Part shown: piece after piece, positions 7,825 through 15,523 of the stretch | Numbering within the stretch: position 1 is the first letter of the stretch | How the letters are laid out: every line of letters starts with the position of its first letter | Assembly (NCBI GenBank): GCA_002479145.1 | Contig: DLLX01000062.1 | Span: 1-28,731, forward strand | Length of the DNA: 28,731 nucleotides | From: Prevotella sp. UBA7551 | Lineage (GTDB): Bacteria > Bacteroidota > Bacteroidia > Bacteroidales > Bacteroidaceae | Direction: 5' to 3' | Notes under the pieces: generated by a model | The model's database searches: none | Told to the model about the DNA's origin: nothing | The model's input: the letters and a program-made list of their open reading frames with translations, nothing else | Position numbers and translations under genes: made by a program

Positions 7825-8649
7825 TTACGCATCGCGTCCCGCCTGTCCCAACCTCCGTTTGCCCAGATGTTCCTTGACGTGGGAGCAGTACTGGTCGAGG
7901 ATGCGGAGCATATCGTCGGGCAGATAGTCGAGCGCACGGTCGATGACCTCATCCGGTATGTCGTAGTAAGCCTCCGCCACAGCCCCCGCAATGTCGGCCT
8001 TCGTATCGGTGTCGCCATCGCAAAGCACAGCCAAGCGGATGGTCTCCACGAAGTTGTTGGCCTCCAAGAAGCAACGCAACGCCATCGGCACCGTCTCCTG
8101 ACAGGTGGCATCGAAGTGCCCCTCTGCCCCTATCTTCATCACATCCTTCAGCGATGGCAGCTCGTAACCAAAGAATTTGCGCACCTTAGCTTCCAGATCG
8201 GCCTTGGGAAATCGCATATTGCGCAGCCAAAAGATAGTCTCCGCCACACATTGCGCGCCCTTGATGCCTTCGGGATGGTTGTGGCTGACCTCCGAACTCT
8301 TCTGCGCCTCGGCCTTGACGGACTGCCAATCGTCGAAGAGCCAGCCCACCGCACTGACCCGCATGGCCGATCCGTTGCCGCAGGAGTCCATCGGATGGAC
8401 TCCATCCTCGCTCAGCCATTGGAGGAAGCGGGGTCCATAGCCTCCCTTAAGGGTTGGGTAGCGCGCGCACCAGTCGAGCAACGCCTCCCTATAAGGACGG
8501 CAGTTGAGTATGGCATCGGCCACGGCTATGGTGCATACCGTGTCGTCGGTGAATGCGCAATCGTCCGTAAACAACTTGAAGTTTTCCTGTGGGGGCGGTC
8601 CAAACTCAAACCTTGAACCGACAATGTCGCCAATAATTGCTCCTAACAT
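7825..8649 (-). CDS. ADP-ribosylglycohydrolase family protein
   Basis: Predicted Mg-dependent hydrolase removing ADP-ribose from modified targets (DraG/ARH family), 274 residues. Metal-binding motifs are visible at both ends: 'GAIIGDIVGSRFE' and 'FTDDT' (33-37) near the N-terminus, and 'CDGDTDTKADIAGA' near 210, matching the family's G-D-T-D-T/S signature. 'NGSAMR' and 'SHNHPEG' in the middle also fit. No ADP-ribosyltransferase or toxin gene is seen nearby, so the substrate is unknown. The gene starts 39 nt after tRNA-Arg on the same strand. The only -7-like sequence in between (TACTTTTT) is imperfect, so it may depend partly on tRNA read-through. Confidence 0.9.
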   Translation of the reverse strand: MLGAIIGDIVGSRFEFGPPPQENFKLFTDDCAFTDDTVCTIAVADAILNCRPYREALLDWCARYPTLKGGYGPRFLQWLSEDGVHPMDSCGNGSAMRVSAVGWLFDDWQSVKAEAQKSSEVSHNHPEGIKGAQCVAETIFWLRNMRFPKADLEAKVRKFFGYELPSLKDVMKIGAEGHFDATCQETVPMALRCFLEANNFVETIRLAVLCDGDTDTKADIAGAVAEAYYDIPDEVIDRALDYLPDDMLRILDQYCSHVKEHLGKRRLGQAGRDA

Positions 8650-8688
8650 AATTCTGATGGGGGTTAAAAAGTAAAATACTTGGCTGAG

Positions 8689-8760
8689 TACTCCGGCTGG
8701 GAATCGAACCCAGATCTACGCTTTAGGAGAGCATTGTTCTATCCATTGAACTACCAGAGC
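8689..8760 (-). tRNA. tRNA-Arg (anticodon CCU)
   Basis: Read on the minus strand from 8760: acceptor GCTCTGG pairs with CCGGAGT (one G-U at the terminal pair). The anticodon stem ATGCT/AGCGT encloses loop CTCCTAA, giving CCU. The T-arm is CTGGG-TTCGATT-CCCAG and the discriminator is A. CCA is not encoded. The restriction-modification pair begins 168 nt away on the 5' side of this tRNA. Confidence 0.95.
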
Positions 8761-8928
8761 TGCTATTTTGGATGGTGCAAAGATAAGCATAAAAAGCCGT
8801 TCTGCCAAGAATCGCCCTGAAAAAGTCCACGGCCCACATTTTACAATGGGCATTGGCGCAGCCCTTTCTCCTAATCCTAAAGTATTGTCACACCGGACAC
8901 GTCCCTCTTGGCGAGGGCATTCTACAAG
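8761..8928. other. Short gap between tRNA-Arg and the restriction gene
   Basis: Holds the tRNA-Arg promoter and two small hairpins: GCCCA/TGGGC at about 8832-8851, and CCCTC/GAGGG at 8903-8917 just past the endonuclease stop. The second has no T-tract on the minus strand, so termination of the R-M transcript before the tRNA is uncertain. Confidence 0.5.
8778..8808 (-). promoter_or_regulatory. Promoter of tRNA-Arg
   Basis: Minus-strand TATCTTTG (complement of 8778-8785) with TTG (complement of 8806-8808) 20 nt upstream. It lies between the restriction gene and the tRNA. Confidence 0.75.
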
Positions 8929-9639
8929 TCAACCTACATACTTGGTGGCTATATCATTCCATCTGGGAATGTTCAACCGCTTGCCGTAACGCTTTTCATA
9001 GCTCTCGATGAGGCGTTCTTTCCAGTGCAAAGCTATGGTGACTCTCGTATCGGGATACTGGTATATAGTCTCCTCCATTGCCGCAAGGAAATCCTCAAGA
9101 CTCTCAAAGGGCTTGAAATCTGCGTGGTCGGAATACCAAGTAGCGGGTCGTATGTTCACTATCACCCTGTTTTTGTACTGCACCTTCACCGGCCATGTAT
9201 TGCTTGCGCTGCAAATTTCCCAAAGATTCTTCAGCCATATCCGCTCTATCTCCACCACGCCGTTGTCCATCTTATACTTGAGAAGCAGGTGCTTTGAGTG
9301 GAGCTTCCATGGCTTCTCTATCACGAGATTGATAAAACTGCGGAACGCTGCGACATCAAAGTTCGGACTTCCCGTAAAGGATTTGACCTCCAACCAGTTG
9401 GATTCCAAATCGTCAGGGTCGAGCCAGAAGTCGGGCGAAGCCTGCCTGTTGTTGTGTATATGGACAATGCCCTTGCCCGTCATCCACTTGTCGAGCCATT
9501 CTTCAAGGATATTGCCAATAATGTTGTTTTGCTCCACCACAATCCCAAAATCCCGAAGGTTGAACTTCATAGACCCTTTCGCACCTTCTATTCCAAAGTC
9601 TTCTACAAGGGCTGTGTACAATTTTTCCGCTGCATCCAT
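8929..9639 (-). CDS. Type II restriction endonuclease, PD-(D/E)XK fold (NgoBV/NlaIV-like?)
   Basis: A 236-residue protein that I read as the cleaving partner of the adjacent m5C methyltransferase. A PD-(D/E)XK core is visible: 'SPDFWLDP' (Asp about 70), then 'WLEVKSF' (Glu-Val-Lys about 84-86), the spacing expected for the metal-binding Asp and Glu-x-Lys. An upstream helix contains 'GNILEEWLDKWM'. Overall length and layout recall the NgoBV/NlaIV family, which cuts GGNNCC, but this family call comes from memory of the pattern and is only moderately sure. Its ATG lies 5 nt after the methyltransferase stop, so both come from one transcript with the methyltransferase made first. The segment is AT-richer than its neighbours, consistent with horizontal transfer. 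Confidence 0.8.
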   Translation of the reverse strand: MDAAEKLYTALVEDFGIEGAKGSMKFNLRDFGIVVEQNNIIGNILEEWLDKWMTGKGIVHIHNNRQASPDFWLDPDDLESNWLEVKSFTGSPNFDVAAFRSFINLVIEKPWKLHSKHLLLKYKMDNGVVEIERIWLKNLWEICSASNTWPVKVQYKNRVIVNIRPATWYSDHADFKPFESLEDFLAAMEETIYQYPDTRVTIALHWKERLIESYEKRYGKRLNIPRWNDIATKYVG

Positions 9640-9644
9640 CTATA

Positions 9645-11423
9645 TTACCTTTCTAATGTATCCAACAACCGTCCTGCAACCGCCTCTATCACGGGAACAA
9701 CAACTGTATTTCCCAACAAGTCAAAGCCTTCTTTCTCATTGACATTGAACTTGATATCTTCTGGGTAGCCACAAAGCCGAAGGCCTTCCCGGAGCGACAG
9801 CCTCCTAAGTCCGCCGTTATCTCCCACATATAGCTTCTGCATGTCCATGGCAACAAGCGTAGGAGATATATCATCTGGGGACAATACCTTGTTGACTTCA
9901 AAGCTCAGCTTACCCGCAACGATGTTATACCCTTTTGGCTTAGTCACGTCATACTCTCGATGAGTGGTAACTACTCCGTTCTTATTTTTATCACGAATAA
10001 GCTTTTTGGGATGCTCAAATTTTAGATAACCCTTTTGTGTTAAATCCTCCAACATTTCCCCAAGGTAAGGTGAATTGCAAAAAGTTTGAATCTGTGCCAT
10101 GGTCAAAGGCATCCCGTCCATCCAGTCTATACCTATAATTGCTGCCCATTTTTTCTTGCGCCGTTCGGTCAAAATGCTGTCAAGGAGTTTCTTTTCCTCA
10201 TCAGACACCGTGCCTTTAATCTCCAAATCCCAACTATGGATATTGGTTTTTCCCCCTCTTTTATCCTTAATGGACTTGCCATATAATTGCTCCACGCTGA
10301 AGTGCTTGAGCAAGGTTCTTGTAAAAGGCGTATCTGACGTTGGCAATCCCGATTCAAGAATGTCTCCCAGCTTACTTTGCTTTGTCGGAAAATTGTCCAG
10401 ATTCGGTTTCTTATCAATACTGCCCACTATGTATATCCTTTTACGCTCTTGTGGAACACCAAAGTATTTTGAATTGAGGACGCGGAAATCGAAATGGTAT
10501 TTTAATGCCGACAACCTTTTCACGATCACTTGTAGGGTCTTGCCGCCATCATGATTGACCAGCCCCTCCACATTCTCTAAGATGAATCCCTTGGGGCGTT
10601 TGTCTCTTAAAATGCGTTCAACCTCAAAGAACATCGTGCCTCGCGTGTCCGCAAAGCCTTGCCTTTTGCCTGCCGAGCTGAATGCTTGACAAGGAAAGCC
10701 AGCACAAAGTATGTCAAAGTCAGGGATGTTCTTGGTATCCACCTTCGTGATGTCCCCCGTAATGGTCTCACCGGGATGATTGTCTTTCAGTACTTTTACC
10801 GCATAGGGTTTAATCTCGGAGGTGAAAACACAAACAGGCTTCAATCCCTTTGCCCTTGCAGCCATTTCAAGTCCATATCGAATGCCCCCTATCCCCGCAA
10901 ACAAATCTATAAAGCGCAGCACGCCATGCTGCTTGCCAAGGGCAACATTGGGCTGTCGCAACGCATTGTCCACCTCGACTGCGATGTCGCTTCCCGTAAG
11001 CATCTTAGGGGCATAGATCGAGCTTTCTTCGCCATCGGAAAAAGTTTTCTGAAGCAAATTGTTGATGTTTAAAGGTTCTGCAAGCAATTCCTCTCCCAAA
11101 GAAAATACCATGTAGGAGCCATTAGGGGCCGGATAGAGCAACTGCTCCATTTCGTCCTGCGTTTTGATGGAAGAACTTACGCAGGGGAAAAGATGATATC
11201 CGACTTGTGGATTTTGAGCGTTATATATCAAGACATAGTCTGGCAACGCTTTGGAGACTATCCCTCCATTGCGCTGAGTAAACAGATTTTGGTTGAATCG
11301 GACATTGTAGAGCTTTTCAAACCTTCCTGTTTTCTCCCCCAATATCCAGTCCAACTGTGATTTTTCTCCACGATATGCACCGAAAAGGAATGTACTGCTT
11401 TTATGTTCTATGTACCTAAACAT
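9645..11423 (-). CDS. DNA (cytosine-5) methyltransferase of a type II R-M system
   Basis: A 592-residue C5-cytosine methyltransferase that would protect host DNA from the downstream endonuclease. Ordered motifs: I 'FIDLFAGIGG' (171-180), IV 'AGFPCQAFS' with nucleophile Cys245, VI 'ENVEG' (283-287), VIII 'QERKR' (325-329), a long target-recognition region (about 335-515) containing 'KKKWAAIIGIDWMDGMPLT' and a winged-helix-like stretch, IX 'SPTLVAMD' (about 520), and X 'GNTVVVPVI' (571-579). An N-terminal extension of about 165 residues before motif I is unusual and matches no domain I recognise. The promoter is probably near 11504, with a palindrome over the predicted start site. Confidence 0.93.
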   Translation of the reverse strand: MFRYIEHKSSTFLFGAYRGEKSQLDWILGEKTGRFEKLYNVRFNQNLFTQRNGGIVSKALPDYVLIYNAQNPQVGYHLFPCVSSSIKTQDEMEQLLYPAPNGSYMVFSLGEELLAEPLNINNLLQKTFSDGEESSIYAPKMLTGSDIAVEVDNALRQPNVALGKQHGVLRFIDLFAGIGGIRYGLEMAARAKGLKPVCVFTSEIKPYAVKVLKDNHPGETITGDITKVDTKNIPDFDILCAGFPCQAFSSAGKRQGFADTRGTMFFEVERILRDKRPKGFILENVEGLVNHDGGKTLQVIVKRLSALKYHFDFRVLNSKYFGVPQERKRIYIVGSIDKKPNLDNFPTKQSKLGDILESGLPTSDTPFTRTLLKHFSVEQLYGKSIKDKRGGKTNIHSWDLEIKGTVSDEEKKLLDSILTERRKKKWAAIIGIDWMDGMPLTMAQIQTFCNSPYLGEMLEDLTQKGYLKFEHPKKLIRDKNKNGVVTTHREYDVTKPKGYNIVAGKLSFEVNKVLSPDDISPTLVAMDMQKLYVGDNGGLRRLSLREGLRLCGYPEDIKFNVNEKEGFDLLGNTVVVPVIEAVAGRLLDTLER

Positions 11424-11485
11424 AATTGTTTTCTATCCAGCCGAAGTTCCTTGTCCTCCATTTACGCAGGCAGCCAAGGCCCGCA

Positions 11486-11500
11486 CCAAGAACTTCTTGG
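11486..11500. repeat. Palindrome at the predicted R-M transcription start
   Basis: CCAAG-aactt-CTTGG (5-bp arms, plus a partly self-complementary AACTT centre) lies 3 nt beyond the -7 box on the minus strand. It overlaps the expected transcription start, so it could be an operator or a 5' stem-loop. Confidence 0.5.
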
Positions 11501-11503
11501 CCA

Positions 11504-11511
11504 CAAAGGTA
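11504..11511 (-). promoter_or_regulatory. Putative -7 box of the R-M operon
   Basis: Minus-strand TACCTTTG matches TAnnTTTG and is followed by G/T-rich bases. No good -33 element is visible 19-20 nt upstream. The leader would be about 75 nt. Confidence 0.5.
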
Positions 11512-11751
11512 ACAAAAAAAGATAAGGATTTATACGCTTTCAAAGAAGATTTTCAACAAGAAAGTGGAAGAAAGCGTCAGAAATTCTGTCTCTCTTCCAT
11601 GGTTTTCAGCCCTCATGGCAGACTCACTTCTGCCCTTGTCCACGACAAGGTGGGGCGAGGGGAAGCGGCAAAGGAAAGGGAAAGAAGAAGGAAGGGAAAC
11701 GGGGAACGAAGCAAGGCACTCCCTTTTACACAATGATAGGGATGGTATTGG

Positions 11752-11814
11752 CTTGCCATAGAGGCTTTATCGCATGGCCATAGGGCCTCTATGGCAAGGC
11801 AATATAGGCCCTAT
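11752..11814. repeat. Overlapping, mutually exclusive hairpins
   Basis: Arms CTTGCCATAGAGGC (11752-11765) and GCCTCTATGGCAAG (11785-11798) pair over 14 bp. The overlapping segment ATAGGGCC (11780-11787) can instead pair with GGCCCTAT (11807-11814). A third option pairs GCCATAG (11777-11783) with CTATGGC (11789-11795). Only one can form at a time. Confidence 0.75.
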
Positions 11815-11880
11815 TACGAATCCTCTCAGATTTTAACATCTGACAACAATTCGTGTAAGCAATGTTTATGGAAACAGTGT

Positions 11881-11919
11881 CGTTTTGCCATCAAATAGTT
11901 GCAAAACGTCAACTTGATG
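11881..11919. repeat. Nested inverted repeats after dprA
   Basis: CGTTTTGC (11881-11888) pairs with GCAAAACG (11901-11908). Alternatively CATCA/TGATG plus AGTTG/CAACT (between 11889 and 11919) form an overlapping stem. On the minus strand this follows the dprA stop by 33 nt or more and may serve as a weak terminator, though the T-tract is poor. Confidence 0.5.
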
Positions 11920-11951
11920 ACAGAAGCATAGCAGTGGCGGACGAACTGCGG

Positions 11952-13097
11952 TCAGTCGGACAAGAGATGGTAGGACCCTCCGGCGTAGGCACGCACCAGA
12001 CCTTTCATCTCCAGGGAGAAAAGCAGGGCAGTAAGTGTGCCGATGGTGATGCCCGTGCGCACACAGAGGTCGTTCATCTGGAGATCGTTCTGCCGGCGGA
12101 GCGCGTCGACCACGCGTTGCTCATCGGGAGAAAGGTCGGGAAAGAGCTGCCGCTCGATTCCGCTGCGATGCGCATGGGCGAGCTTTTGGTCAGATTGCCA
12201 ACCCATCGCGCTGACCAAGTCGTCGGCAGAGGAAATCAGCCCGGCCCCATTGTCGCGGATTAGGTTGTTGCACCCCTCACTATACGGCGCGCCGACGGGA
12301 CCGGGGAAGGCAAAGACGTCGCGTCCATAGTCGCGTCCGATGCCGCAAGTAATCAGTCCTCCGCCCTTGGCCGCACTCTCCACGAGCACGACGGCGTCGC
12401 TCATGCCTGCCACAATGCGGTTGCGGCGCACGAAATTGACCTTGTCGGCGGGGGTATGGGTCATAAACTCAGTGAGCAGTGCGCCACCTTGGGCGACCAT
12501 TTGGGAGGCCGTCTCGCGGTGGGGGCGCGGATAGAGGTCGTCGAGTCCATGGGCCAACACGCCCACGGTGGGCATTGAGCAGGCCAGGCACTCCCTATGG
12601 GCGCACACATCGACCCCATAGGCCAATCCACTCACCAGCAGGGCACCCGGACACAGCTCCCGCAACCGACGGACGAAGCTCCGGATGAGGTCTTGTCCGT
12701 AGCGGGTGCACCGTCTTGTGCCCACCACGCAGACCACACGGGGCGCATTGAGATCGGCCGGTCCCCGCTTATAGAGCACCAAGGGAGCATCGGGGCAATG
12801 CTGGAGTCGCTGCGGGTAGCCGCTATCGGACGGCGTGAGCACCTGGATGTCGTCATGCTGACGGACATACTCCAGCTCGCCATCGACCCGCTTCCTGTGC
12901 TCCGGCAATCGCGACAGCAGCTCCACAAGGCGTGGAGAGGCATCGGGCAGGAGCTGACGGATGTCGCTTGCCGCCTCGACAACGGCCCGGGCAGAGCCCG
13001 CCGCACGGTAAAGCGTCTGCATTTCCTGCAAATGATAGTAGCCCAGACGGCTCAGCAGCATGGCCGCATAGCGCTCGTTTTCCGCTTCCTTGGCCAT
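11952..13097 (-). CDS. dprA: DNA-processing protein DprA
   Basis: Binds incoming single-stranded DNA and loads RecA during natural transformation. 381 residues. The Rossmann-like core is clear: 'VVGTRRCTRYG' (variant of G-S-R-x-x-[ST]-x-Y-G), 'LVSGLAYGVDVCAH', 'NFVRRNRIVAGMSDAVVLVE', 'GGGLITC' and 'GCNNLIRDNGA'. An N-terminal helix-rich region (about 1-100) and a C-terminal winged-helix-like segment ('NDLCVRTGITIGTLTALLFSLEMKGLV', about 345-370) complete the usual Bacteroidota layout. It begins 3 nt after the thioesterase stop and is the last gene of the DUF2851-thioesterase-dprA operon. The R-M pair lies downstream on the same strand beyond a 528-bp gap. Confidence 0.95.
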   Translation of the reverse strand: MAKEAENERYAAMLLSRLGYYHLQEMQTLYRAAGSARAVVEAASDIRQLLPDASPRLVELLSRLPEHRKRVDGELEYVRQHDDIQVLTPSDSGYPQRLQHCPDAPLVLYKRGPADLNAPRVVCVVGTRRCTRYGQDLIRSFVRRLRELCPGALLVSGLAYGVDVCAHRECLACSMPTVGVLAHGLDDLYPRPHRETASQMVAQGGALLTEFMTHTPADKVNFVRRNRIVAGMSDAVVLVESAAKGGGLITCGIGRDYGRDVFAFPGPVGAPYSEGCNNLIRDNGAGLISSADDLVSAMGWQSDQKLAHAHRSGIERQLFPDLSPDEQRVVDALRRQNDLQMNDLCVRTGITIGTLTALLFSLEMKGLVRAYAGGSYHLLSD

Positions 13098-13100
13098 GGC

Positions 13101-13514
13101 TCAGTCGTGGGAAAGGTAGGGGGCGAAGGCCTGGTCGTAGTCCTCACTCAGCGCAAGCCGCCCATGGACGAGCGTGACCAGCTCCACGCGTCCGCGGAAG
13201 CACAACTTCTCATCGCTCTCGCGGTAGAGGTCGTGAACGAAGATGTAGCGTATGCCCTTCCGCTCAAGCCTCATCCGCGAGACGATGATGTCGTCGCAGC
13301 GCAGCGGGGCTTTGTATTCGAGGTTCATTCGGGCCACCACGGCATCGATGCCCTGCTCGTGCATGGCGGCGAAACTGAGCCCGCAGGCTTTCAGGAAGCG
13401 GTGGCGGGTGTGCTCCGTGTAGTGAAGATAGTTGGCATTGTTGACGATTCCCTCGATGTCGCACTCATAATCGCGCACCTCCAGACGGGTCTCGAAGATG
13501 TATTCGTTGTTCAT
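13101..13514 (-). CDS. Acyl-CoA thioesterase, hotdog fold (YbgC/FadM-like)
   Basis: A 137-residue 4HBT-superfamily thioesterase expected to hydrolyse acyl-CoA (or acyl-ACP) esters in the cytosol. The diagnostic N-terminal stretch is present: 'VRDYECDIEGIVNNANYLHYTEHTRHRFL', in which the Asp of 'ECD' (Asp19), followed by I-E-G-I-V-N-N-x-x-Y, matches the catalytic Asp and following helix of YbgC-type enzymes. Beta strands 'DDIIVSRMRLERKGIRYIFVHDLYR' follow. Substrate chain length cannot be read. It lies 8 nt after the DUF2851 gene and 3 nt before dprA, so all three are co-transcribed. Confidence 0.88.
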   Translation of the reverse strand: MNNEYIFETRLEVRDYECDIEGIVNNANYLHYTEHTRHRFLKACGLSFAAMHEQGIDAVVARMNLEYKAPLRCDDIIVSRMRLERKGIRYIFVHDLYRESDEKLCFRGRVELVTLVHGRLALSEDYDQAFAPYLSHD

Positions 13515-13522
13515 AGGATGGG

Positions 13523-14818
13523 TTATCGGTTCTTTAGGTACTCATAGCCGAAGCGGCACCGCAGGCAGTCCTTGCGGTCGCAATAGGCGCGCTTGAGCTG
13601 TATCAGGGCCTGAGAGTCGGCGGCAGTACGTACGGGCAGGCCCACTTTCTGCCACATTTCCACAATGTGGTTATGCTCGGCGCGCAGCGATTCAAGAAAC
13701 GCGAAGGCGCGGTCGCAGAGCTTCTCATCGCCCTTGTGGCGGCCATAGGCAAAGAGCATGGGGATGACGGTGTTGATGACAAGCAGGGTGAGCGACGCCG
13801 AGGAGAGGTGCTTGCCGCTCCGCTTGCTCTCCGCACCAAAGAGGTAGTGGGTCTCCCAATAGGGGGTGACGCAGGTGGCGAGCAGCTCTTCGGCCTGCCT
13901 CACGGTCGCACAGTCGGTCAGCCGCGACAGTCCCGCGCGGCCTTCATGGTAGAGTCGGGCGAGCTGCACGATGCGGATGGTGGGGAAGTTTTGCGGGCGC
14001 AGACGCAGAAACCGCCAGAGGTGGCCGTCGATGGGGCGCAAGGAGAACTTGTGGGACAGATACTGGTACTCGTTCCTAAGCCGCAGGAAATAGTCGTCCC
14101 GTCCCGCCGCCTCTCGATAGCGCTCCGGCATGGCCGCAAGGTCGAGCAGTCCTGCCTGGCCAAGAAAGAAGGCCTCCACCTGGAAGAGGTCATCGCGGTG
14201 GTGGGCCACGTCGCCCAAGGGAATGGAGCGTGCCCAAAGCTCGAAGGCATCGCCGTTGACACCAAATCCGAAGTTGCGTGCCAGCGTCACGAAGTGGGCA
14301 GCCTCCCATGACTCTTCACACGCCTTGACACGCCCGACAATCGACTCCGTCTTCTGTTCCAGCCGCTCCGTGGCCAGCGCACTGAGCCAAGAGCAGACCG
14401 TAATGGACGAGAGGGAGGGGATGATGGCGTAGCAGGGCGGATATTCGTCGGTGGAGAGCAGCTCTTGGTAATGGGTTCGCACGCCATCGGGTACACGAAG
14501 CACCAGCTGCGGTGGCGTATCGCCGTGGTGGGTGCGCGCCGTGGCATCGGGTTCGGACACGACATGGAGCACCACATTGTCGTAGCGGGGGTCGCGGTCG
14601 TGCCCGTGGGCAAACCAATCGGAAGCCTTGACGTGCAGCTCCACGTTGCCCACCCACAACACTCCGCCGATCTTCACCTTCGCATTGAAAAAGTCGGGGC
14701 CGGCATTATGGTTGTGCAGCCCTGTATCTACCACCTCGACGGACTGCCCGTCGGTGGTGGTCAACGGGGCAACAGGAAACAGCTTGTGCTTCCAGACATA
14801 GTGGAGCAGTTCTTCCAT
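13523..14818 (-). CDS. DUF2851 family protein
   Basis: A 431-residue protein of a family almost confined to Bacteroidota, function unknown. The characteristic start 'MEELLHYVWKHKLFP' and the segment 'GLHNHNAGPDFFNAKVKI' with 'WVGNVELHVKASDWFAHGHDRDPRYDNVVLHVV' (conserved N-A-G-P-D, E-x-H, S-D-W, H-x-H and V-x-L-H-V) define it. The D/E/H spacing in that region is reminiscent of a nuclease-like metal site, but this is speculation. The C-terminus has a Cys cluster, 'CDRKDCLRCRF'. I use ATG 14818 because the family starts there; an in-frame ATG at 14866 lies inside the upstream terminator hairpin. First gene of the operon leading to dprA; no clear promoter box is visible. Confidence 0.85.
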   Translation of the reverse strand: MEELLHYVWKHKLFPVAPLTTTDGQSVEVVDTGLHNHNAGPDFFNAKVKIGGVLWVGNVELHVKASDWFAHGHDRDPRYDNVVLHVVSEPDATARTHHGDTPPQLVLRVPDGVRTHYQELLSTDEYPPCYAIIPSLSSITVCSWLSALATERLEQKTESIVGRVKACEESWEAAHFVTLARNFGFGVNGDAFELWARSIPLGDVAHHRDDLFQVEAFFLGQAGLLDLAAMPERYREAAGRDDYFLRLRNEYQYLSHKFSLRPIDGHLWRFLRLRPQNFPTIRIVQLARLYHEGRAGLSRLTDCATVRQAEELLATCVTPYWETHYLFGAESKRSGKHLSSASLTLLVINTVIPMLFAYGRHKGDEKLCDRAFAFLESLRAEHNHIVEMWQKVGLPVRTAADSQALIQLKRAYCDRKDCLRCRFGYEYLKNR

Positions 14819-14851
14819 GGGGTGGGGGCTTACCTTTATATATAAACAGCA

Positions 14852-14882
14852 CGGGGCTGTCCCCATACTGAGGACAGCCCCG
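14852..14882 (-). terminator. Hairpin terminator of the small secreted protein gene
   Basis: CGGGGCTGTCC (14852-14862) and GGACAGCCCCG (14872-14882) form an 11-bp perfect stem with a 9-nt loop, 8 nt past the stop codon of the minus-strand gene. The following minus-strand sequence TGCTGTTTA is only modestly T-rich. Confidence 0.75.
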
Positions 14883-14890
14883 AGCGTGAC

Positions 14891-15523
14891 TTAACGCAGC
14901 GCCTTGCGCACCGTACCGTCGCTCATGCGGACGATGTAGGTCTGGCCTTTGCGAAGCTCCGACACCCTGCGGCCGGCAAGGTCGTAGGCTGCCACGACCG
15001 TAGCCGGGGTGGAAGCGGAGGCCGACTCGATGCCAGTGGCCGCCGACTCGACAACCGACTGGATGTTGCCGAAGATGAACTCGCCCTTGAATTCCGTGCC
15101 ATAGAAGGAGGCTTCCGATGTCGCCTTGAAGTAGAGCTTGTCGCCACCGACCTTGCCTTCCAGATCAACACTCACAGCCCCAATGCGCGGACCAATCCAA
15201 ACGGGGTAGCCTGAAGCCGTTCCCGAGGTGATACGAATCTTCTGCGACGTGCCCAAGTCAATGACTCCAGGCTCATCCGGATTGTCAACGGCATCGATAC
15301 TGTCGATAACGACATTGCCAATGCCCAGTCCTGCGGCCTCAAGGACAAGGTTGTCCACCTCCAACTTGTACTGACCATTGTCCAAACGGGTCAGTGTAGC
15401 CACCTTCTCCTGCTCCTGGACGGTCTCACCATTGCGGATCAGGGCGAGCTGGTCGGTGTAGTCTTCTGCCATCGCGCCCAAACCACAAAACAGGGCAAGG
15501 GCGAGTGTAAATAGTTTCTTCAT
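14891..15523 (-). CDS. Secreted calycin-like protein with short T9SS-like C-terminal tail
   Basis: A 210-residue exported protein: signal peptide MKKLFTLALALFCGLGAMA, then mature EDY. The middle (about 20-150) is beta-rich, with alternating short strands and Asp/Gly turns that recall lipocalin/calycin-type Bacteroidota proteins; this fold call is tentative. A low-complexity Ala/Ser/Thr linker (about 153-170) leads to a tail, 'AAYDLAGRRVSELRKGQTYIV', of the form Y-D-L-x-G-R-R-V...K-G-x-x-Y-I-V, shared with the two adhesin genes at the right of the window. ATG 15523 is chosen over ATG 15532 because AAGG lies at a proper distance only from 15523. The leader is about 110 nt from the promoter at 15648. 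Confidence 0.75.
   Translation of the reverse strand: MKKLFTLALALFCGLGAMAEDYTDQLALIRNGETVQEQEKVATLTRLDNGQYKLEVDNLVLEAAGLGIGNVVIDSIDAVDNPDEPGVIDLGTSQKIRITSGTASGYPVWIGPRIGAVSVDLEGKVGGDKLYFKATSEASFYGTEFKGEFIFGNIQSVVESAATGIESASASTPATVVAAYDLAGRRVSELRKGQTYIVRMSDGTVRKALR

Larger units (their letters stand above)
11424..11951. other. 528-bp intergenic region between dprA and the R-M operon
   Basis: No credible gene. From left to right: the R-M leader and putative promoter (to 11511), a 7-bp hairpin CCTTGTC/GACAAGG (about 11634-11650), a purine-rich run (about 11646-11716, roughly 7 pyrimidines in 71 bases on the + strand), the hairpin cluster 11752-11814, and a second inverted-repeat cluster 11881-11919 just past the dprA stop. 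The short open frames here have no recognisable features and a purine-driven, low-complexity composition. Confidence 0.6.

Noticed and set aside
7825..8649. Toxin-antitoxin system based on ADP-ribosylation
   Set aside because: No DarT-like or other ADP-ribosyltransferase gene adjoins the ADP-ribosylglycohydrolase.
11437..11450. CCAGCCGAAGT resembling the tRNA-Arg 3' end (CCAGCCGGAGT) as a possible att duplicate
   Set aside because: Only about 11 bases with a mismatch and no match to the adjoining T-arm sequence, so chance is a better explanation; no integrase gene is in the window.
3219..13097. ComM-like and DprA as a competence cluster with the R-M pair
   Set aside because: They are about 7 kb apart in separate operons and both are widely conserved housekeeping or competence genes; no com pilus or uptake gene is near, so no dedicated system can be claimed.
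12597..13547. Open frame of 316 codons on the + strand
   Set aside because: Antisense to dprA and the thioesterase, both well supported.
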